Shown: positions 32,863 through 45,422 of the stretch, one piece after another
Position numbering within the stretch: the stretch's first letter is position 1
Layout: each line of letters starts with the position of its first letter
Assembly: GCA_018340375.1 (NCBI GenBank)
Contig: JAFFJZ010000042.1
Location: 434,001 to 498,000, forward strand
Length of the DNA stretch: 64,000 nucleotides
Direction of reading: 5' to 3'
Source of the DNA: Gonatopus flavifemur
Taxonomy: Eukaryota; Arthropoda; Insecta; Hymenoptera; Dryinidae
Made by a program: the position numbers and the translations under genes
The notes under the pieces: generated by a model
What the model saw: the letters and a program-made list of their open reading frames with translations, nothing else
What the model was told of the DNA's origin: nothing
The model's database searches: none

Positions 32863-33213
32863 ACAGCACCACAGATCTCAGTAATGTCTCAATCACATTT
32901 CGATCTTTCACCTTCATTACATTTCAGTATACTGTCACAGGAATATGTCAAAAATCTGTCAATTGAAATGTTGCCTATTTCCAATGTTTTAGATATATTA
33001 CGAGACAAACATTACAATGGAATATTTCATAAATATTCTTGAAATGTTGCAGAAATAATTCAGGAATATTGCATTGAAATGTAAGATTAGCGACCATTGT
33101 AATATTTCTGAAGAGACTTTGAAACCTCGGTGTGACATACAGCAATGTCATAGAAATATTCCAATGTTTCAGATGTTAGATTTCTGCAATCTCAATCAAA
33201 TCTTCGGTGCTGT
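32863..33213. mobile_element. MITE-like, ACAGCACC ends
   Basis: 351 bp from ACAGCACCACAGATCTC to GGTGCTGT. The interior is made of recurring AATATTCC/AATGTTTCAGA/GAAATGTTGC motifs. Non-autonomous. Confidence 0.55.
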
Positions 33214-33384
33214 GTTGGTATGAACACTCCAAAATCAAGTTCAACACTCCACTTCAATTCACAAAAATTCCATTATTTTCACAAAGTTCAACTGTGATTA
33301 TTCAACCACAGGATAGATTAGAAAAACAGACACTGTAGCATAATTTTGAGCTACAAGTGGCGTACCTTTAGAATTAGATCGTTA

Positions 33385-35383
33385 GGCGCCAATACCGGAG
33401 TGAGGAGCCGGAATTCCCTGTATAATTAAAACTGAAACTCAAAATTGCACAAACACAAGAGGAAACAAGGGGGCAAGCCCCAGCTGACCGCTGAGAATAA
33501 ATAAAGGTTGGGAAGCTCGTCGATATAGAGGAGAGGAGTCCGTCTCGACTCTGAGAAATTACACGGCGTTATTCAAAAATGGAAAGACGTTTATTATAAG
33601 AGAAAAAATGGAAGAAGTTAACCGAACTTACGTTGATTAGAAAGCCCTTCCAAGTGCCCGGGAACGCGCATTACAACGTTCGCCGCGTCCCGGTATCAAA
33701 TTAACAAAGCCTGCACTCCACAGGGAATACGAGGGCTCGCACGTGGACAAGAACCGAAAAAAAGAAAAAGATCTATTTGCCACGTCGTCAACAAAACGGG
33801 TTGCGACGAGAATTACAATGGACCAAAACAATTACTCATTCACTATGGATACGCGTCGCTTTGTCGACCTGGTCGGGAGAAAATTCCACACGTACGGATA
33901 ATTTATTGACGCTACCATCCACGTCGTTTTCCTGCCGAAATTCTTTACTAGCGTCGTTTCTCCGACGCCATTCGCCCGACGAGGTTTACCTTATAAACGC
34001 TCACGGGGGCACACACGGTTATTCCTTCTTATTCACACCAACAATATTTACACGTCGTAATATCCACGACTAAATTTGATACATAAGACACGTGAAACTC
34101 ACACACTCACCAAATCTTTTCGATTACTCTCCACTGCAGAAAAATATGACGTGCAGCTCAATCTCTCTACAGCCGATACACGAATGACGAGTCGTCGCGT
34201 CACCGGCTACTTCGTTCGTTCGTTCGACGTCGGCGGTTGCGCACAAGAGAATTTCAACATCTCAATTTTCATCCGAACGAAGTAAACAAGTCCTCGGCGC
34301 ACACGAAGAATCGTCGTTCGCTTTCAAGAATCCTACGCGAGCCCTTTACAAAATTCTATAATTCTATTCGTTACTAATTTATTTCACAAGCTAATCCTCG
34401 GTAGAATATAACAAACAATAATACGAACGTATACGTTCTTCTCCTTCATATTCACTAACGACGCGTGTATCAATTATCAATACTCAATGATAACGTAACG
34501 TGATACTATTTCACAAAATTCAGTCTCTCAAAAGGAAGGAAAGAAAATACAGAAATAAATTCTCGTGGTTTAAACTCCTGAATAGTGTACAGATATGTCA
34601 TAAAGACTCTAAAATCTCCGTGACTAATAATAAAAGTCAGATTACTCAGGAATAGTACAAATAATAAGAATCATCAAGAGACGACGGACTGTACGGGATT
34701 TCGAACGATGTCTCGTTCCTGTAAACTACCTCGACGACGAATCATGAGACAATATTTATTTCCATCGATTGGTTACATCGTCTCTGGGGCAATTCCAATC
34801 CATTATGCGACACCGTGGACATTATTATTTCTTTAGGTGCCAATTTTATACCGTAATAGGGCCCAGGGAAGAAATTCCTTCCCCTATCATTGACAATGGG
34901 TCGAACATTTCCCATACACTACCATGATTGTAGGACAATCATTCGAAAGTTCGGTGCGCTGTTGCCGGTTGGTAGGCGGTCTCTCGTCACAGGCGTGCTA
35001 TTCGTTGTTGTCCATCGTCATCATGTTTCGTTGAAGATGCGTGGCGGGTGATTCGTTTTTGCCACGTGATAATATATCCACGTTATCAGAGACGTCATCC
35101 TCTCCCAATCTTAGTTTCTCGTCGATCGAATAGTGTCGTCAATATGGTGTTTATTCCTTTCTGTGGATCTAATATTTCCTCGTTGATCTCCATGAAAAAT
35201 TATAATTCAGAACAAATTAATATAATTCTATCTTGAATATAAGGTGTGTGCCTCGAGGGAGTTGCAGGCGACTCGTGTAGCAGCTGTATCTTTTTCCTAT
35301 TCTATATGGCTCACGTGTGAGTCGGTCGTTTCCTTTATTTTCTATATCAAAGTTTTTGTGCGTGAAAACGTCACGTCACAACA
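33385..35383 (-). other. GC-rich 2-kb block, possible LTR in reverse orientation
   Basis: Read on the minus strand, it starts TGTTGTGACGTGACG (35,383) and contains AATAAACGTCTTTCC late in the block (around 33,590). It ends beside TGGCGCCTAACG near 33,390, which resembles a tRNA primer-binding site beginning TGG. These are features of a retrotransposon LTR followed by its PBS. No gag/pol coding and no second LTR are in the window, so this remains a hypothesis. Alternative: a promoter/5' exon region. The small ORFs inside show no recognisable domain. Confidence 0.3.
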
Positions 35384-36179
35384 CATGATAGCAAAATGAA
35401 TAAACTCAAAAGAAAGTGAACGAATTCGCTAACATTGATTCGGGGATACATTTCTGGTCGTCGCGAACGACGAGATTTCGAGTCGATGATGATTTGAGAC
35501 GAACTAACCACAATTTCGAATGAGTCCGAAGTAAGCCTTCCGATGAGATCATCGAGGAATTACTCCAACGATAGTTGCTACCAATACGCTCGATGACCTC
35601 ATTGCTCATGAGCGGTATTGAGTTATTGAAACTAGAAACTGTTTTGAATGTTTCAAATAAATTTTATTTTCAGGACTACGCAGATCTCGTGGGCAAAGTA
35701 ATATCTATAACCTAATTGAGTTTTACACGTGATTCAAACATAATTCCATGATTTTACAGGCAATTTTCGAACAGACTTTATTGAGAGAATCTGATAGTAG
35801 TAACTCGACGCAAGGATCTGTTGTATATCCTCTGCGCGCCTGCCTTTCCTTCATTTCCTTCTGATGCTACATAATGATATTGATCATGCTAGTATGTGAT
35901 GTACAGATGTATGTTCCACCTGTATCCTCCTTGCTTTTCCTTCTTTCACGGATGATTCTATTGGAAGAATCTGATAGTAGTATACCTGATGCAATGACTT
36001 GTTGAATATCCACGCTCTTGTCTTTTCTTCATTTCTTCAGCTGGTACATAATATACAGTTGCACGATATATCTGCATCTTGCCTGTTTTTCCTTCATCCA
36101 CCTGTAATTCTACTTTGAGAATCTGGGGATTCATTATCAATTGAATCCACTTTGTAATCTGTAATGTATATTGGCAGCG
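35384..36179. repeat. irregular direct repeats (TATCCACTGCGC series)
   Basis: The series TATATCCNCTGCGC / CTTTTCTTCATTTC / CATCCACCTGTAATTC recurs at about 35,820, 36,003 and 36,287, spaced 180-280 bp, and continues into the foldback on the right. No gene in the interval. Confidence 0.5.
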
Positions 36180-37449
36180 GTGGTAGCAAACTCACAAATT
36201 TATTGTACATTCACTTCATTTTGTTTCTTTCTCATCCCCCTGGAACACTACGCGAAGAATTTGATACCAGCATCGGATGAATCTGTGATATATCCACTGC
36301 GCTTTCGCCTTCCTTTCGTTCGACTATGACGCCACCGAATGAGGTTGATAGTGACGATAGCTAGCATACAAATTTGTGATACGTCTGCTTAATTACTGCT
36401 TCGTCTCCAGCCACCTAAGATTTGACTCTAAGCAACTTATGAGATCAGCATGTTGTAAGAATCTGTGGCATATCTACTGCGTTTTCGCCTTTGGAAAAAT
36501 CGCTTTGATATACTCCAATGTGACTCAAGTAACTGGAGACCAACCTCAACTTCTACCGTTGATCAAACTATTTATATCTGTTCGAGGTCTTGTCATGAAC
36601 TTCACTTTCTAAAAGCTTCTTATATTGCATTGGAGTTTTTTGATGAATTCCACTTTCTGATAATAAGCGATGATTCAGTTATTGATTCATAACATAATCT
36701 TCAATCACCCATTTTATGCCACTCATTATTAATTGGATCCACTTCGTGATCTGTAATTCATCCATTCAATACAAAATTTCCGCAAGACCACCTATATGAA
36801 ATCGATGGTGGTGGTAGACGACGTATCGGTCTATGGTATATTTGCTTTTTTTGTGCTTCCTCATACACTTGTGATACCACTCAAGCAATCCGATAACAAC
36901 TCTTGGTCAAGGAAGTACCAGGCCGATGAGGAGAGACAAAAACGATGCGAATATACCAATCGATCTGTCCGTCGTCTACCACCACTATCCATTTCATTTA
37001 GGTAATTTCATAGGCAATTTTGTATTGAATGGATGCACCACAGATTATCAAGTAGATCAACTTGATAATGAATGGCATGAATAGGATGATTTGAAATTAT
37101 GTAACGAATTAATAACTGAATCATCGCTGATATTCAGAAAGTGGAATTCATCGAATATCAAATATAATCACAACGTGGAATCATTCAAGAACCTCAATGC
37201 AGTATAAAAAGTTCCCAAAATGTGAACTTCATGTCACAATCTCAATGAGATATACTACTGTGGTCAAAAAGTAAGATGAATTTTTAATGTAAACTTCGCG
37301 GGCTTGACATTTCAGGCTAGTTCTTTTTTTCTTAAGTTGGCAGGACTGTTAATGACATCTGTGTCAAATTTCAGGTCAATGTCATTATCAGTAATACATT
37401 CACGCTTGTGTTTACCAAACGACCAAGAGTGCATTTTTTGATTTTTACA

Positions 37450-38117
37450 ATGTCTGATTTAATTGAGCAGAGAAGTGCAATCGAATTTTGTTTGCGGAAT
37501 GAAATTTCGGCTGCGGAAACTTTGGAGATATTGCGGAAGGCCTTTGGTGATTCTACCATGTCGCGGAAAAATGTTTATAAGTGGTACAAAGACTTCAAAG
37601 AGGGTCGAGAACGTGTTGATGACTTGGAGCGCTCCGAGCGACCATCGACGTCAACAGATGGCCAACACGTCGATGAAGTGAAGGAATCAGTGCTCAAAAA
37701 TCGTCGGTTGACTGTTAGAGACCTTACTGATATGATCGGAATATCAGAGGGATATTAAGACCAGAATTATGGGCCAACAACTCTTGGTTTTTGCATCACG
37801 ATAATGCACCGTCTCATACTGCACTCGTTCTTCGTGACCATTTCGCCAAAAATTCGACGCATATCGTTCCGCAACCACCGTATTCGCCTGATTTGGCTCC
37901 GTGTGACTTCTGGCTATTCCCAAAACTAAAAAGATCACTCCGGGAAAAGCGTTCCGAGTCGATTGAGGAGATAAAAGCTAAATTGAAGAAGGCGCTGATG
38001 GCTATACCGGAAAGGGACTATTTAGCATGTTTCGATGATTGGAAAAAACGTTGGCATAGGTGTATTTTATCAAGAGGGGATTACTTTGAAGGGGATGGAA
38101 TTGATGTGGAAGAATGA
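37450..38117 (+). pseudogene. mariner transposase with internal deletion
   Basis: ATG at 37,450. The N-terminal HTH region is MSDLIEQRSAIEFCLRNEIS with the typical mariner block YKWYKDFKEGRE and RPSTS. The frame ends at 37,758 after MIGISEGY. Another frame then gives LRPELWANNSWFLHHDNAPS..PPYSPDLAPCDFWLF, holding the second and third catalytic aspartates of the D,D34D triad. The segment containing the first aspartate is deleted, so it is non-functional. The C-terminus YFEGDGIDVEE is complete; the RTE lies just after the stop, in the 3' untranslated part. Confidence 0.9.
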
Positions 38118-38148
38118 ATGAAGATTTTTCATTTTACAAACAAATTCA

Positions 38149-40127
38149 AAACAAAGAGAATGTGCGGATGAGATTTTGAAGAATGATGGAGTAGAAGCTA
38201 AAAACCCATGGATAACGGGAGAAATTTTAGAATTGATAAATGAAAGAAGAAAATACAAGAATAATGATAGCCAAGAAGGCCAGCAACGATACAAATCATT
38301 GAGAAATAAAATAATAAGAGAATCAAAGAAAAGCAAAAGAACAGTGGTTAGAAGAGAAATGTCGGGAAATAGAAATAAGATTGCATTTAGGAAAAATAGA
38401 TGAAGCATATAGGATTATTAAAAGATTTTTCGGACAAATTAAATCTAGAAGCAATAAGATTAGAAACTCTCTAGGACGACAATTGATGAAAACGGAAGAG
38501 AAAATAGAACAGTGGATCAATCATTTGGAAGACTTGTATAGAGGAAACGATGATATAGCACTATTAGAGAAGGAGGAGGATGTAGATGAGGAAGAATTGG
38601 GAGATTCGATATTGAGACCAGAATTCGACAAGGCTTTGAAAGAATTGAAAAATAATAAAGCGCCAGGCATAGATGGCATAAGTGCGGACCTTATAAAAGC
38701 CTCCAGTGAAGGAACTCGCGACGCACTGTTTGAATTGATTAGAGATATGTACGAAAAAGGAGAAGTACCGGAAGATTTCCAAAAGAATAAAATTGTCGCT
38801 ATCCCGAAAAAACAAGGGGCAGACAAATGCGAGAACTACAGAACGATCAGTTTAACTTCACATGCTTCGAAAATACTGACCAAAATTATATACAGGAGGA
38901 TGGAAAATAAAATAGAGAGTAGATTGGCAGAGGATCAGTTTGGTTTTAGAAAAAATAGGGGAACGCGAGAAGCAATCTTAGCACTCAGGGCAGTAATGGA
39001 GAAAAGGATAGCGCTGAAGAAATCTGTGTACATAGGTTTTGTAGATATACAAAAGGCTTTCGATAATGTGGACTGGGATAAGATGTTTGCGATCCTGAAG
39101 AAGGTGGGAATGAATTATAAAGATAGAAGGATAATATACGAATTATATAAGAATCAAAGTGCAATAATAGACATAGAGGGTCAGGAAGGGGAAGCACAAA
39201 TAAGAAGAGGGGTGAGACAAGGATGCTCATTATCGCCACTGATGTTCAATTTATATATAGAAGAAGCAATGAACGAAGTGAAGGAGGAAATTCAATCGAA
39301 ATTACAGATTCAGGGAGAAAATATAAGTATGTTGAGATTCGCGGATGACATAGCTATATTGGCCACGAGTAGTACTGAGTTAGAAAATATTCTCAACACT
39401 ATGAGAACAATATTATTGGAAAACTATTGTATGGATATAAATAAAGACAAAACAAAATTCATGATGTGTACAGCAGCGAAAACAGCTAGAAGAACGAGAA
39501 TCAAAATAGATACCGAGACAATTGAACAGGTGGAAGAATTCAAATATCTAGGAAGCATAATTACAGAGAACGGCAAAAGCGGAAGGGATATAAGAGCAAG
39601 AATAGCACAAGGGAAACAGGCTTTTTATCAAAAGAGACAGTTATTATGCTCAAAAAATATAAGCTTGGAAGTAAGGAAGAAATTCTTGAAAAGTTACGTT
39701 TGGAGCACAGCATTATATGGTTGCGAAACTTGGACAATGGGGAAAACTGATCAACGAAGACTTGAAGCTTTTGAAATGTGGTGTTATAGGAGGATGCTCA
39801 GAATAGAATGGATAGACAAAGTCAAAAATGAAGAAGTACTCGAGCAGATAAATGAAGAAAGAAATCTTTTGAAACACATCGTGAAAAGGAGAAGCAATCT
39901 TATAGGACACACATTACGGCATGAGAGTTTATTGAAAACAATATTGGAAGGGAAAATGAATGGTAAAACTGGTAAAGGTAGACCTAGAGCAAGTTATATG
40001 AAGCAAATCGTACAAGACAAGGGTTGAAGTAGATATGTAGAAATCAAACGTTTGGCGGATAATAGACAGGGGTGGAGGGTTTCATCAAACCAGTCGTAAG
40101 ACTGATTACTTCATGATGATGATGATG
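38149..40127 (+). mobile_element. RTE-like retrotransposon copy 2, 5'-truncated
   Basis: A 13-bp duplication ACAAACAAATTCA lies at 38,136-38,148 and 40,128-40,140. The 3' end is a (TGA)n tail (about 40,112-40,127), as expected of RTE-type LINEs. The 5' end is truncated within the linker before RT. Orientation is the same as the mariner host element. Confidence 0.92.
38165..40027 (+). pseudogene. RTE-like reverse transcriptase (5' truncated, one frameshift)
   Basis: An extra A in an A-run near 38,330 shifts the frame. Before it the coding reads to 38,403; after it the ORF runs 38,381-40,027 (548 codons, nominal TTG). The RT signatures are all present: NNKAPGIDGISADLIK, NYRTISLT, DQFGFRKNRGTREAI, YIGFVDIQKAFDNVDW with the first catalytic Asp, RGVRQGCSLSPLMFNLYI, and FADD at 39,338-39,349 with the paired Asp. 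The C-terminal domain has LYGCETWTM..RRLEAFEMWCYRRML and a GKGRPR motif, common in arthropod RTE-type proteins. The endonuclease domain is missing here; a matching one is at 57,382-58,288. The RT core itself is uninterrupted. Confidence 0.88.
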
Positions 40128-40615
40128 ACAAACAAATTCACCTCACTTTTTGCCCACAGTAGTAAGAAGTTTGAAAATCGTTGAAAGTTGAGGTTGGTCT
40201 CCAGGCACTTCAGTCTCATTGAAGTATATCAAATATTTCGAATCAAAATTATTAATTGAACAAAACGATTTCTCTAGAGGCAAAAGCACAGCAGATATGC
40301 CACAAACCTTGGTGACATACTGGACTCATCAGTTTCTCGGAGTAGGATCACAGGTGGATGGAGACAAAGCAGAAATGAAGCAGACGAATCATAAATTTGT
40401 ACGCTAGCTATTGAGCTAGACGATAGCTGTCACTATCAATTCCATTCGGTGGCTTCATAGTCGAGTGGAGCAAAGCCAAGAGTGCAGTGAATATATTACA
40501 GATCTATCCGATACTATTATTTGATCCTTTGAATGGCATCACAGGTGGATGAGGATGAAAAAGAATGAAGCGAACATACCATAGATCTGTATGTTAGCTA
40601 TCAATACTACCCAAG

Positions 40616-42000
40616 CAGCAACAGAAGTTCAAAGTATATACGAAATAGAAACGTTTGTAGAATGCACGAATGAGATACGAAGAACATATGATGAAAGTTC
40701 ATGCACAATTCGAATGAGACTGTTATTAATATACTTAGAACGTACAGAGTACATTCGAAATGTACGATATTCATTCAAGCGACGTTCGATTGACGTACCT
40801 TCGTATATTCGATTACATACGTTCGATGAATGTGCATAGCACCTATAAAACGGTCTCTTGAAATGTACATAGAACATATTTCGAATATTCTAAGAATGTT
40901 GATAGTATATTCTAGTGCTACTCAGGTATCAATTTCATCCACATTCAAGGATCCGATAACAGCCTTTTTCAAAGAAAGCTACTGAATCTTGTACAATGTT
41001 CTAGTGGAATCAATGCAATACAATGTAGTTCATGTTGTTGTTGTAGTCAATGTAGTTGATGTCTGATTCTTAATCAGATTTGATCAGATCCAATGGACTG
41101 TTCTATTATATAATACTCTTCATCAACACTAAAAAACGATGAAATTATATTAAGCGTACCTTTTCGTACCTAATTGAACGTACGAACTCGAAATTGATAA
41201 AACCCAATGTTGCGGTGTAATCTCATTCTTTCAGTTCATACGACTTGCAAGAGTTGACGAGGTTCCCCTCACTCTTTAGCAGCAAGGTTCTTGAATGAAA
41301 TGATTTTACGTATAACGAAGGAGCGTTATTCCATCTATTCAGTAAAATTTCATGTTTTCATTCCACGAGAAGTTCAAAATTATCACGCATAAAGGAGATA
41401 CGTGAAAATAACAATTATAAGCTCATACACTTTTATCATCATACATTCGCAGAGGAGTACAGAGCCATTGGGTAGTGGGTCATAAGTTCCAAACTATTTG
41501 TTCCGATCCGAAAGTTCCAATTAATTCTTTCTCCCAAAGGACCTGTGTTCCAAAAGTTCTTTGTTCTGAAATCCCAATTGTTCCAGACTATTAACCCGTT
41601 AAGGACCAAACGTCCGTTTTTTCAACACCTTTTTCAACGACATTTTACGCTGTCGAATAGATTGTCGAAGAATAATTATTTTCAATGTAAGATTATCTGA
41701 ACTTTCAGAATATGGAAGCAGATTTCCGAAAAAATGTGAACTGGGAATGTTATAATCGTTTGAATAGAAAACAACACGAATTTTCGATTGCAAAAAATTA
41801 TTATCCGTTTATTTTCGTCTCGAATCAGGGGAGACATACATCTAGGGGATGGAATTTCTGCGTCAATGGACCCTGAGCTTCGAAGTATGTTAGATGGTTT
41901 TTCAGAATTCAGGATAGCAACACTCAATATGGTGGCTAGGAACCAAAATATTTTTGCTCTTTCTTATTTTTCGTATTTGAGCAATATTCCTGGATGAATT
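40616..42000. other. intergenic, no gene recognised
   Basis: 40,630-40,880 is rich in short inverted words such as TACGTTCGAT, ACGTTCGATTGACGT and GAATGTGCAT, and may be a decayed MITE. 41,490-41,600 repeats GTTCC/AGTTCC. Nothing coding. Confidence 0.4.
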
Positions 42001-42009
42001 CGATGTACA

Positions 42010-42350
42010 CACACCCAGCTAGCAAAACGCTTCCACTTTTCAAAATTTGCTACTACTCATACTACCAGGTAGCAAGTAGAAGCGAGTGAGATAGCATTTT
42101 GCTGGACGTGAGACTCTACGCTACCATATTTCGCTTCCAAAGCACTGCCGGGTTGCTACCAAGCAGCACTACCAGAAGTGCTACCATGAGCGTAGCGTAC
42201 TTGAAATGCTTGGCAGTAGCGCTACTAAGAATACTATCACACGCTGCGATTGATACTGCCTGGGTGCTACTAGAAGTGCTTCTGGGTAGCACTACCAGTA
42301 GTGCTTCCAGGTGGCATTACCAGGAATGCTGATAGGGAGCGCTACTTTGA
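42010..42350. repeat. MITE-like minisatellite of AGTGCTACCA words, CCCAGC end
   Basis: Irregular repeats of AGCACTACCAG, AGTGCTACCA and AGTAGCGCTAC in both orientations. The left edge CCCAGCTAGCAAAACGCTTCC resembles the edge and content of 50,085-50,440. The ORF across it is repeat-derived. Confidence 0.6.
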
Positions 42351-43084
42351 GTAATATCCCAGGAAGAAGTTTTTCTTTAAATTTAAGGAACTGCTATTTG
42401 AACCGGTCGAAATGAATATTTTTTCGACAAGAATAAACATCGTCTCGATATGAACAAATTTATTCTTTAGAACGAAGAGCGGATGATAAATTTCCTCAAA
42501 TACACAGAATATTTATTTTTGTGGAAGAAATATTTTGATCCATCCAAGTAAAAATTTCTTAGATTCAAAGGAATACTTTTTTCTGTACATCAGCATAACA
42601 TTTTTCAATGAAGCAGGTTATTGAGGGGATATTATCGATATCGCTGAAGCTCCTGTTTCCAGTGTATTCTACTCCTAGAAAAGGGAAGCGTGTCATGAAA
42701 TGTAATGGGAGCGTGTTTCAGATGACCTTACTATTGTATCTTACATCCTTCCTATCCACTCTCTAATTAAGCTTCCATGCTCAAAGCCCGATTCCTATGA
42801 CATTGGTGTTTTTTCCAATAGGTTATACGTACTTCAAACACACGTTTGGACTACTCTTCATGTTTTAATTCACGCTTGGTATACGCTTGAGCATTCCGGA
42901 ATCCCAAAAAATCCCAAATCTCTTCCCCACTTTTCTCGAAAATGACTGATGTTCTATAAATATTTGATATACATTCCACAATGTAAAATACATTTCCTGA
43001 AAACTTCCAGTATGAAACTGGAAGTTATTAATCTGTACATGTACACGGAGAAAAATAATACAATAAAAATCACAACATTTTCTA
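42351..43084. other. intergenic, no gene recognised
   Basis: A+T-rich. GAAGCGT/ACGCTT words cluster at 42,680-42,900. No gene. Confidence 0.4.
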
Positions 43085-43346
43085 CCCTGGTGGAAAAATT
43101 CCGTTGAATTTTGTTGAATTTCATTCACTTTTGGCACAATTGATTTTCATTGAGAATTAGCAAAATTCAACTGAATTCAACACAATTCCGGTGAAATTCA
43201 ATAATTGTCCATGAAATTAAGTAATTTTTAGTGAAATTGGTTGACTTCCATTGAAGTTTGTTGAAGTTTGAGGATTTTCATTGAATTTTATTGAAATATT
43301 GCTGTGCCAAAAGTGAACAGAATTCAACCAAATTTTTCCGCCAGGG
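43085..43346. mobile_element. MITE, TA duplication, CCCTGG ends
   Basis: 262 bp flanked by TA (43,083-43,084 and 43,347-43,348). Ends CCCTGGTGGAAAAATT on the left and, inverse, CCCTGGCGGAAAAATT on the right, with CACTTTTGGCAC paired further in. The interior is a run of TTGAATTTCATTG-like words. Confidence 0.85.
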
Positions 43347-43719
43347 TAGTGAATTAATACTGTTAGATCTCATCTTTTGAGAAGTACTCCTCAACGAGTG
43401 GAATAAAAAATTACAACTGTAATAATTTTCACTACATTCGGTAAGGAAGCCTCTGAGACCATCAGACAATTGCGACGACATTTGACAAAATAATATTACT
43501 CTACTACATTATTTTTGTCCATGTATAGGAAAATCACTGTAGAATTATAAAAATCCATGAAATTAAAACATAAAATACATAAAATTCGACGCAAATATGA
43601 AACATTCTAGTGAAACCAGAATGTGCTGTAGAAATGCATTATGGATAGAAGTTTTACATCACTCACGGTACCAGAAAATTTCGTGTTTTTCAACAGCATA
43701 CGCTGCATATGTATGTATA

Positions 43720-43870
43720 CCCTGGTGAAAATGTCCACGCTCCGGAAGCGAATATTGGAACAAATGAAGCGTGAAATGTGTCAATTTTTGCTTATTTCGC
43801 GCTCGAATACTGTTACATGTATTCTTCCGCGTCGCTTCATACCCTTTTTACGCTCCCATTTTCAGTGGGG
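43720..43870. mobile_element. MITE, TA duplication, CCCTGGTGAAAATG end
   Basis: 151 bp flanked by TA (43,718-43,719 and 43,871-43,872). Left end CCCTGGTGAAAATG, right end inverse CCCCACTGAAAATG. The interior holds repeated GAAGCG/CGCTTC words. Same superfamily as 43,085-43,346 by its end. Confidence 0.7.
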
Positions 43871-44193
43871 TATACGATTGAGACTGCCTCATATGTTCTA
43901 CCTAAATTCATAGAGCATAAGTAATCGAATAGTCGATGGAATTTCAATTGAAGGTTGCTCGAATGAACATTAAATATTTGGAATATCCTCTGAATGGGCT
44001 CAGTACATTTGAATAGATGTGATATCAATGTTTTACACTGTTGAAAATATTTGTAAATTTTCAAGGAAAAAAGCATGGTGAAAAACTTACAGATTTATAA
44101 ATTTTCAGATTATTTGGAAATTAAAAAATTTATTGTGAATTTTCAAACAATTTCCGTGACTTCCCAAAGAATGTTTGTCAACTGGCGAAAATT

Positions 44194-45103
44194 GAAGGCC
44201 TGGATTTAATAACTCGCTGAGCGCTCGCAAACATGAAAAAGTATTGTTCAAGCTATAATTTTTAGCGTGAAAAAAAAAGTTGGAATTTCGAAAAACAAAA
44301 AATACTGGGTGATAGGTCTTGAAAAATCAACCCAAGTCCCTATTTGTCATTCTTTTCTAGGATCGATAGTTTTGATGAAAAAAAAATAAAATTGCACATT
44401 TTTTTCTACCTTAAATCATTATTTTCCAACATTAAATCCGTTCGATCTCATTCACTTTTCGAAGAATCAAAATAAAACTTACAGATTCTGATTCGTGAAA
44501 TTCCAAGGAAGACGACAGTGTTTGAAAAAATTGTAAAAGTTAATAACAAATGATTGATTTTTTAATCCGAAGTGAAACTCATGTTTTCCACGCTTTGCAT
44601 TGAAAAAGTGGTGGGGGAAGTATGAGCTACAAAAAACTTCCAGCGACAAAGTTGTTCGCTAGTGTATGGACTAACTTTTTGGAAAATTTCAAGTCGATTG
44701 GGTTATTACTTTGGAAAATACAGCGATTTATTTACAAGCGCGTAACCCTTATTAGTGATGATTCTCACGTAGTTGCAGGTTGAATATGAGAGGCTACACG
44801 AAACATCATGTCCACCCGACTTTTCACCGTAAGTTTATATTTCTTGAGTTGGAGAATCCAAATATCGAACTACTTCTGCAAAATTCATGTCCCATTCTCA
44901 GTTATAAACAATTTGATTGTTCAAGACGTGTTTATACCAAAAAGTTCGGTATTTGAGGAGGATAATCGTTCGGGTACAAAAAGTTCTGCATTTCTCGGGG
45001 AAAGATTATCTATTCAACTCTTTTCTCAATATTTATTTGGATCATTCATTTGAATAATTCATCAAGAATCGAGTGTGTAATTTTTTAATTTTTATTACAA
45101 AAC
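44194..45103. repeat. left 910-bp TIR of Sola-like 2
   Basis: Inverse of 47,669-48,578. Interspersed single-base differences only, e.g. in the mirrored ORF one Phe/Ser and one Gly/Glu change. May contain the promoter of the transposase gene. Confidence 0.88.
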
Positions 45104-45422
45104 CTTTACTTTGTCGCTATTTCTGTGCTAAAAAAACATTACAAAACTACGAGGATGAAAATCGTTTCAATTTTTCGACCCGGGTGAGGGAGTAGGAGAA
45201 GGCTGATCGGATTCATTTGTTTCAAAACTCACGTGTCCGATGTTCCGGTGCTTTGTTCATGATTCTGAAGATTCAACTGCTTAGTGACGTTATAGATGTG
45301 TTTTATTGTGCAGTTTGTTATGTACAATGTGCATCATTGAAGAAATATAATCCGTTATCGATACAATATTTGAATCTGTCGTAATACTTTATTGTTATCC
45401 ATTATATTATCGTTGGTGAAAA

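Larger units (their letters stand above)
37255..40162 (+). mobile_element. mariner element with RTE inserted in it
   Basis: Ends CTACTGTGGTCAAAAAGT on the left and, inverse, CTACTGTGGGCAAAAAGT on the right. TA is duplicated at 37,253-37,254 and 40,163-40,164. Removing the RTE-like insertion and its 13-bp duplication leaves about 0.92 kb, shorter than a full mariner (~1.3 kb) because the transposase has an internal deletion. Inserted into the right arm of a foldback. Confidence 0.92.
36180..40615. repeat. foldback (~0.7-0.8-kb arms) interrupted by a mariner
   Basis: The left arm (about 36,180-36,885) is mirrored by a right arm at about 36,890-37,254 that resumes at 40,163-40,615 beyond the mariner. 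Check points: TCCATTCAATACAAAATTTC (36,763) against its inverse (about 37,011-37,030), GTGGTGGTAGACGACG (36,808) against its inverse (36,974), GGAGACCAACCTCAACT (36,535) against its inverse at 40,188, and CAAATTTGTGATACGTCTGC against its inverse near 40,380. There is little or no loop at the centre. Noncoding. Confidence 0.8.

Noticed and set aside
42099..42332. 77-codon ORF in the AGTGCTACC repeat
   Set aside because: Ser/Thr/Ala-rich translation of the minisatellite.
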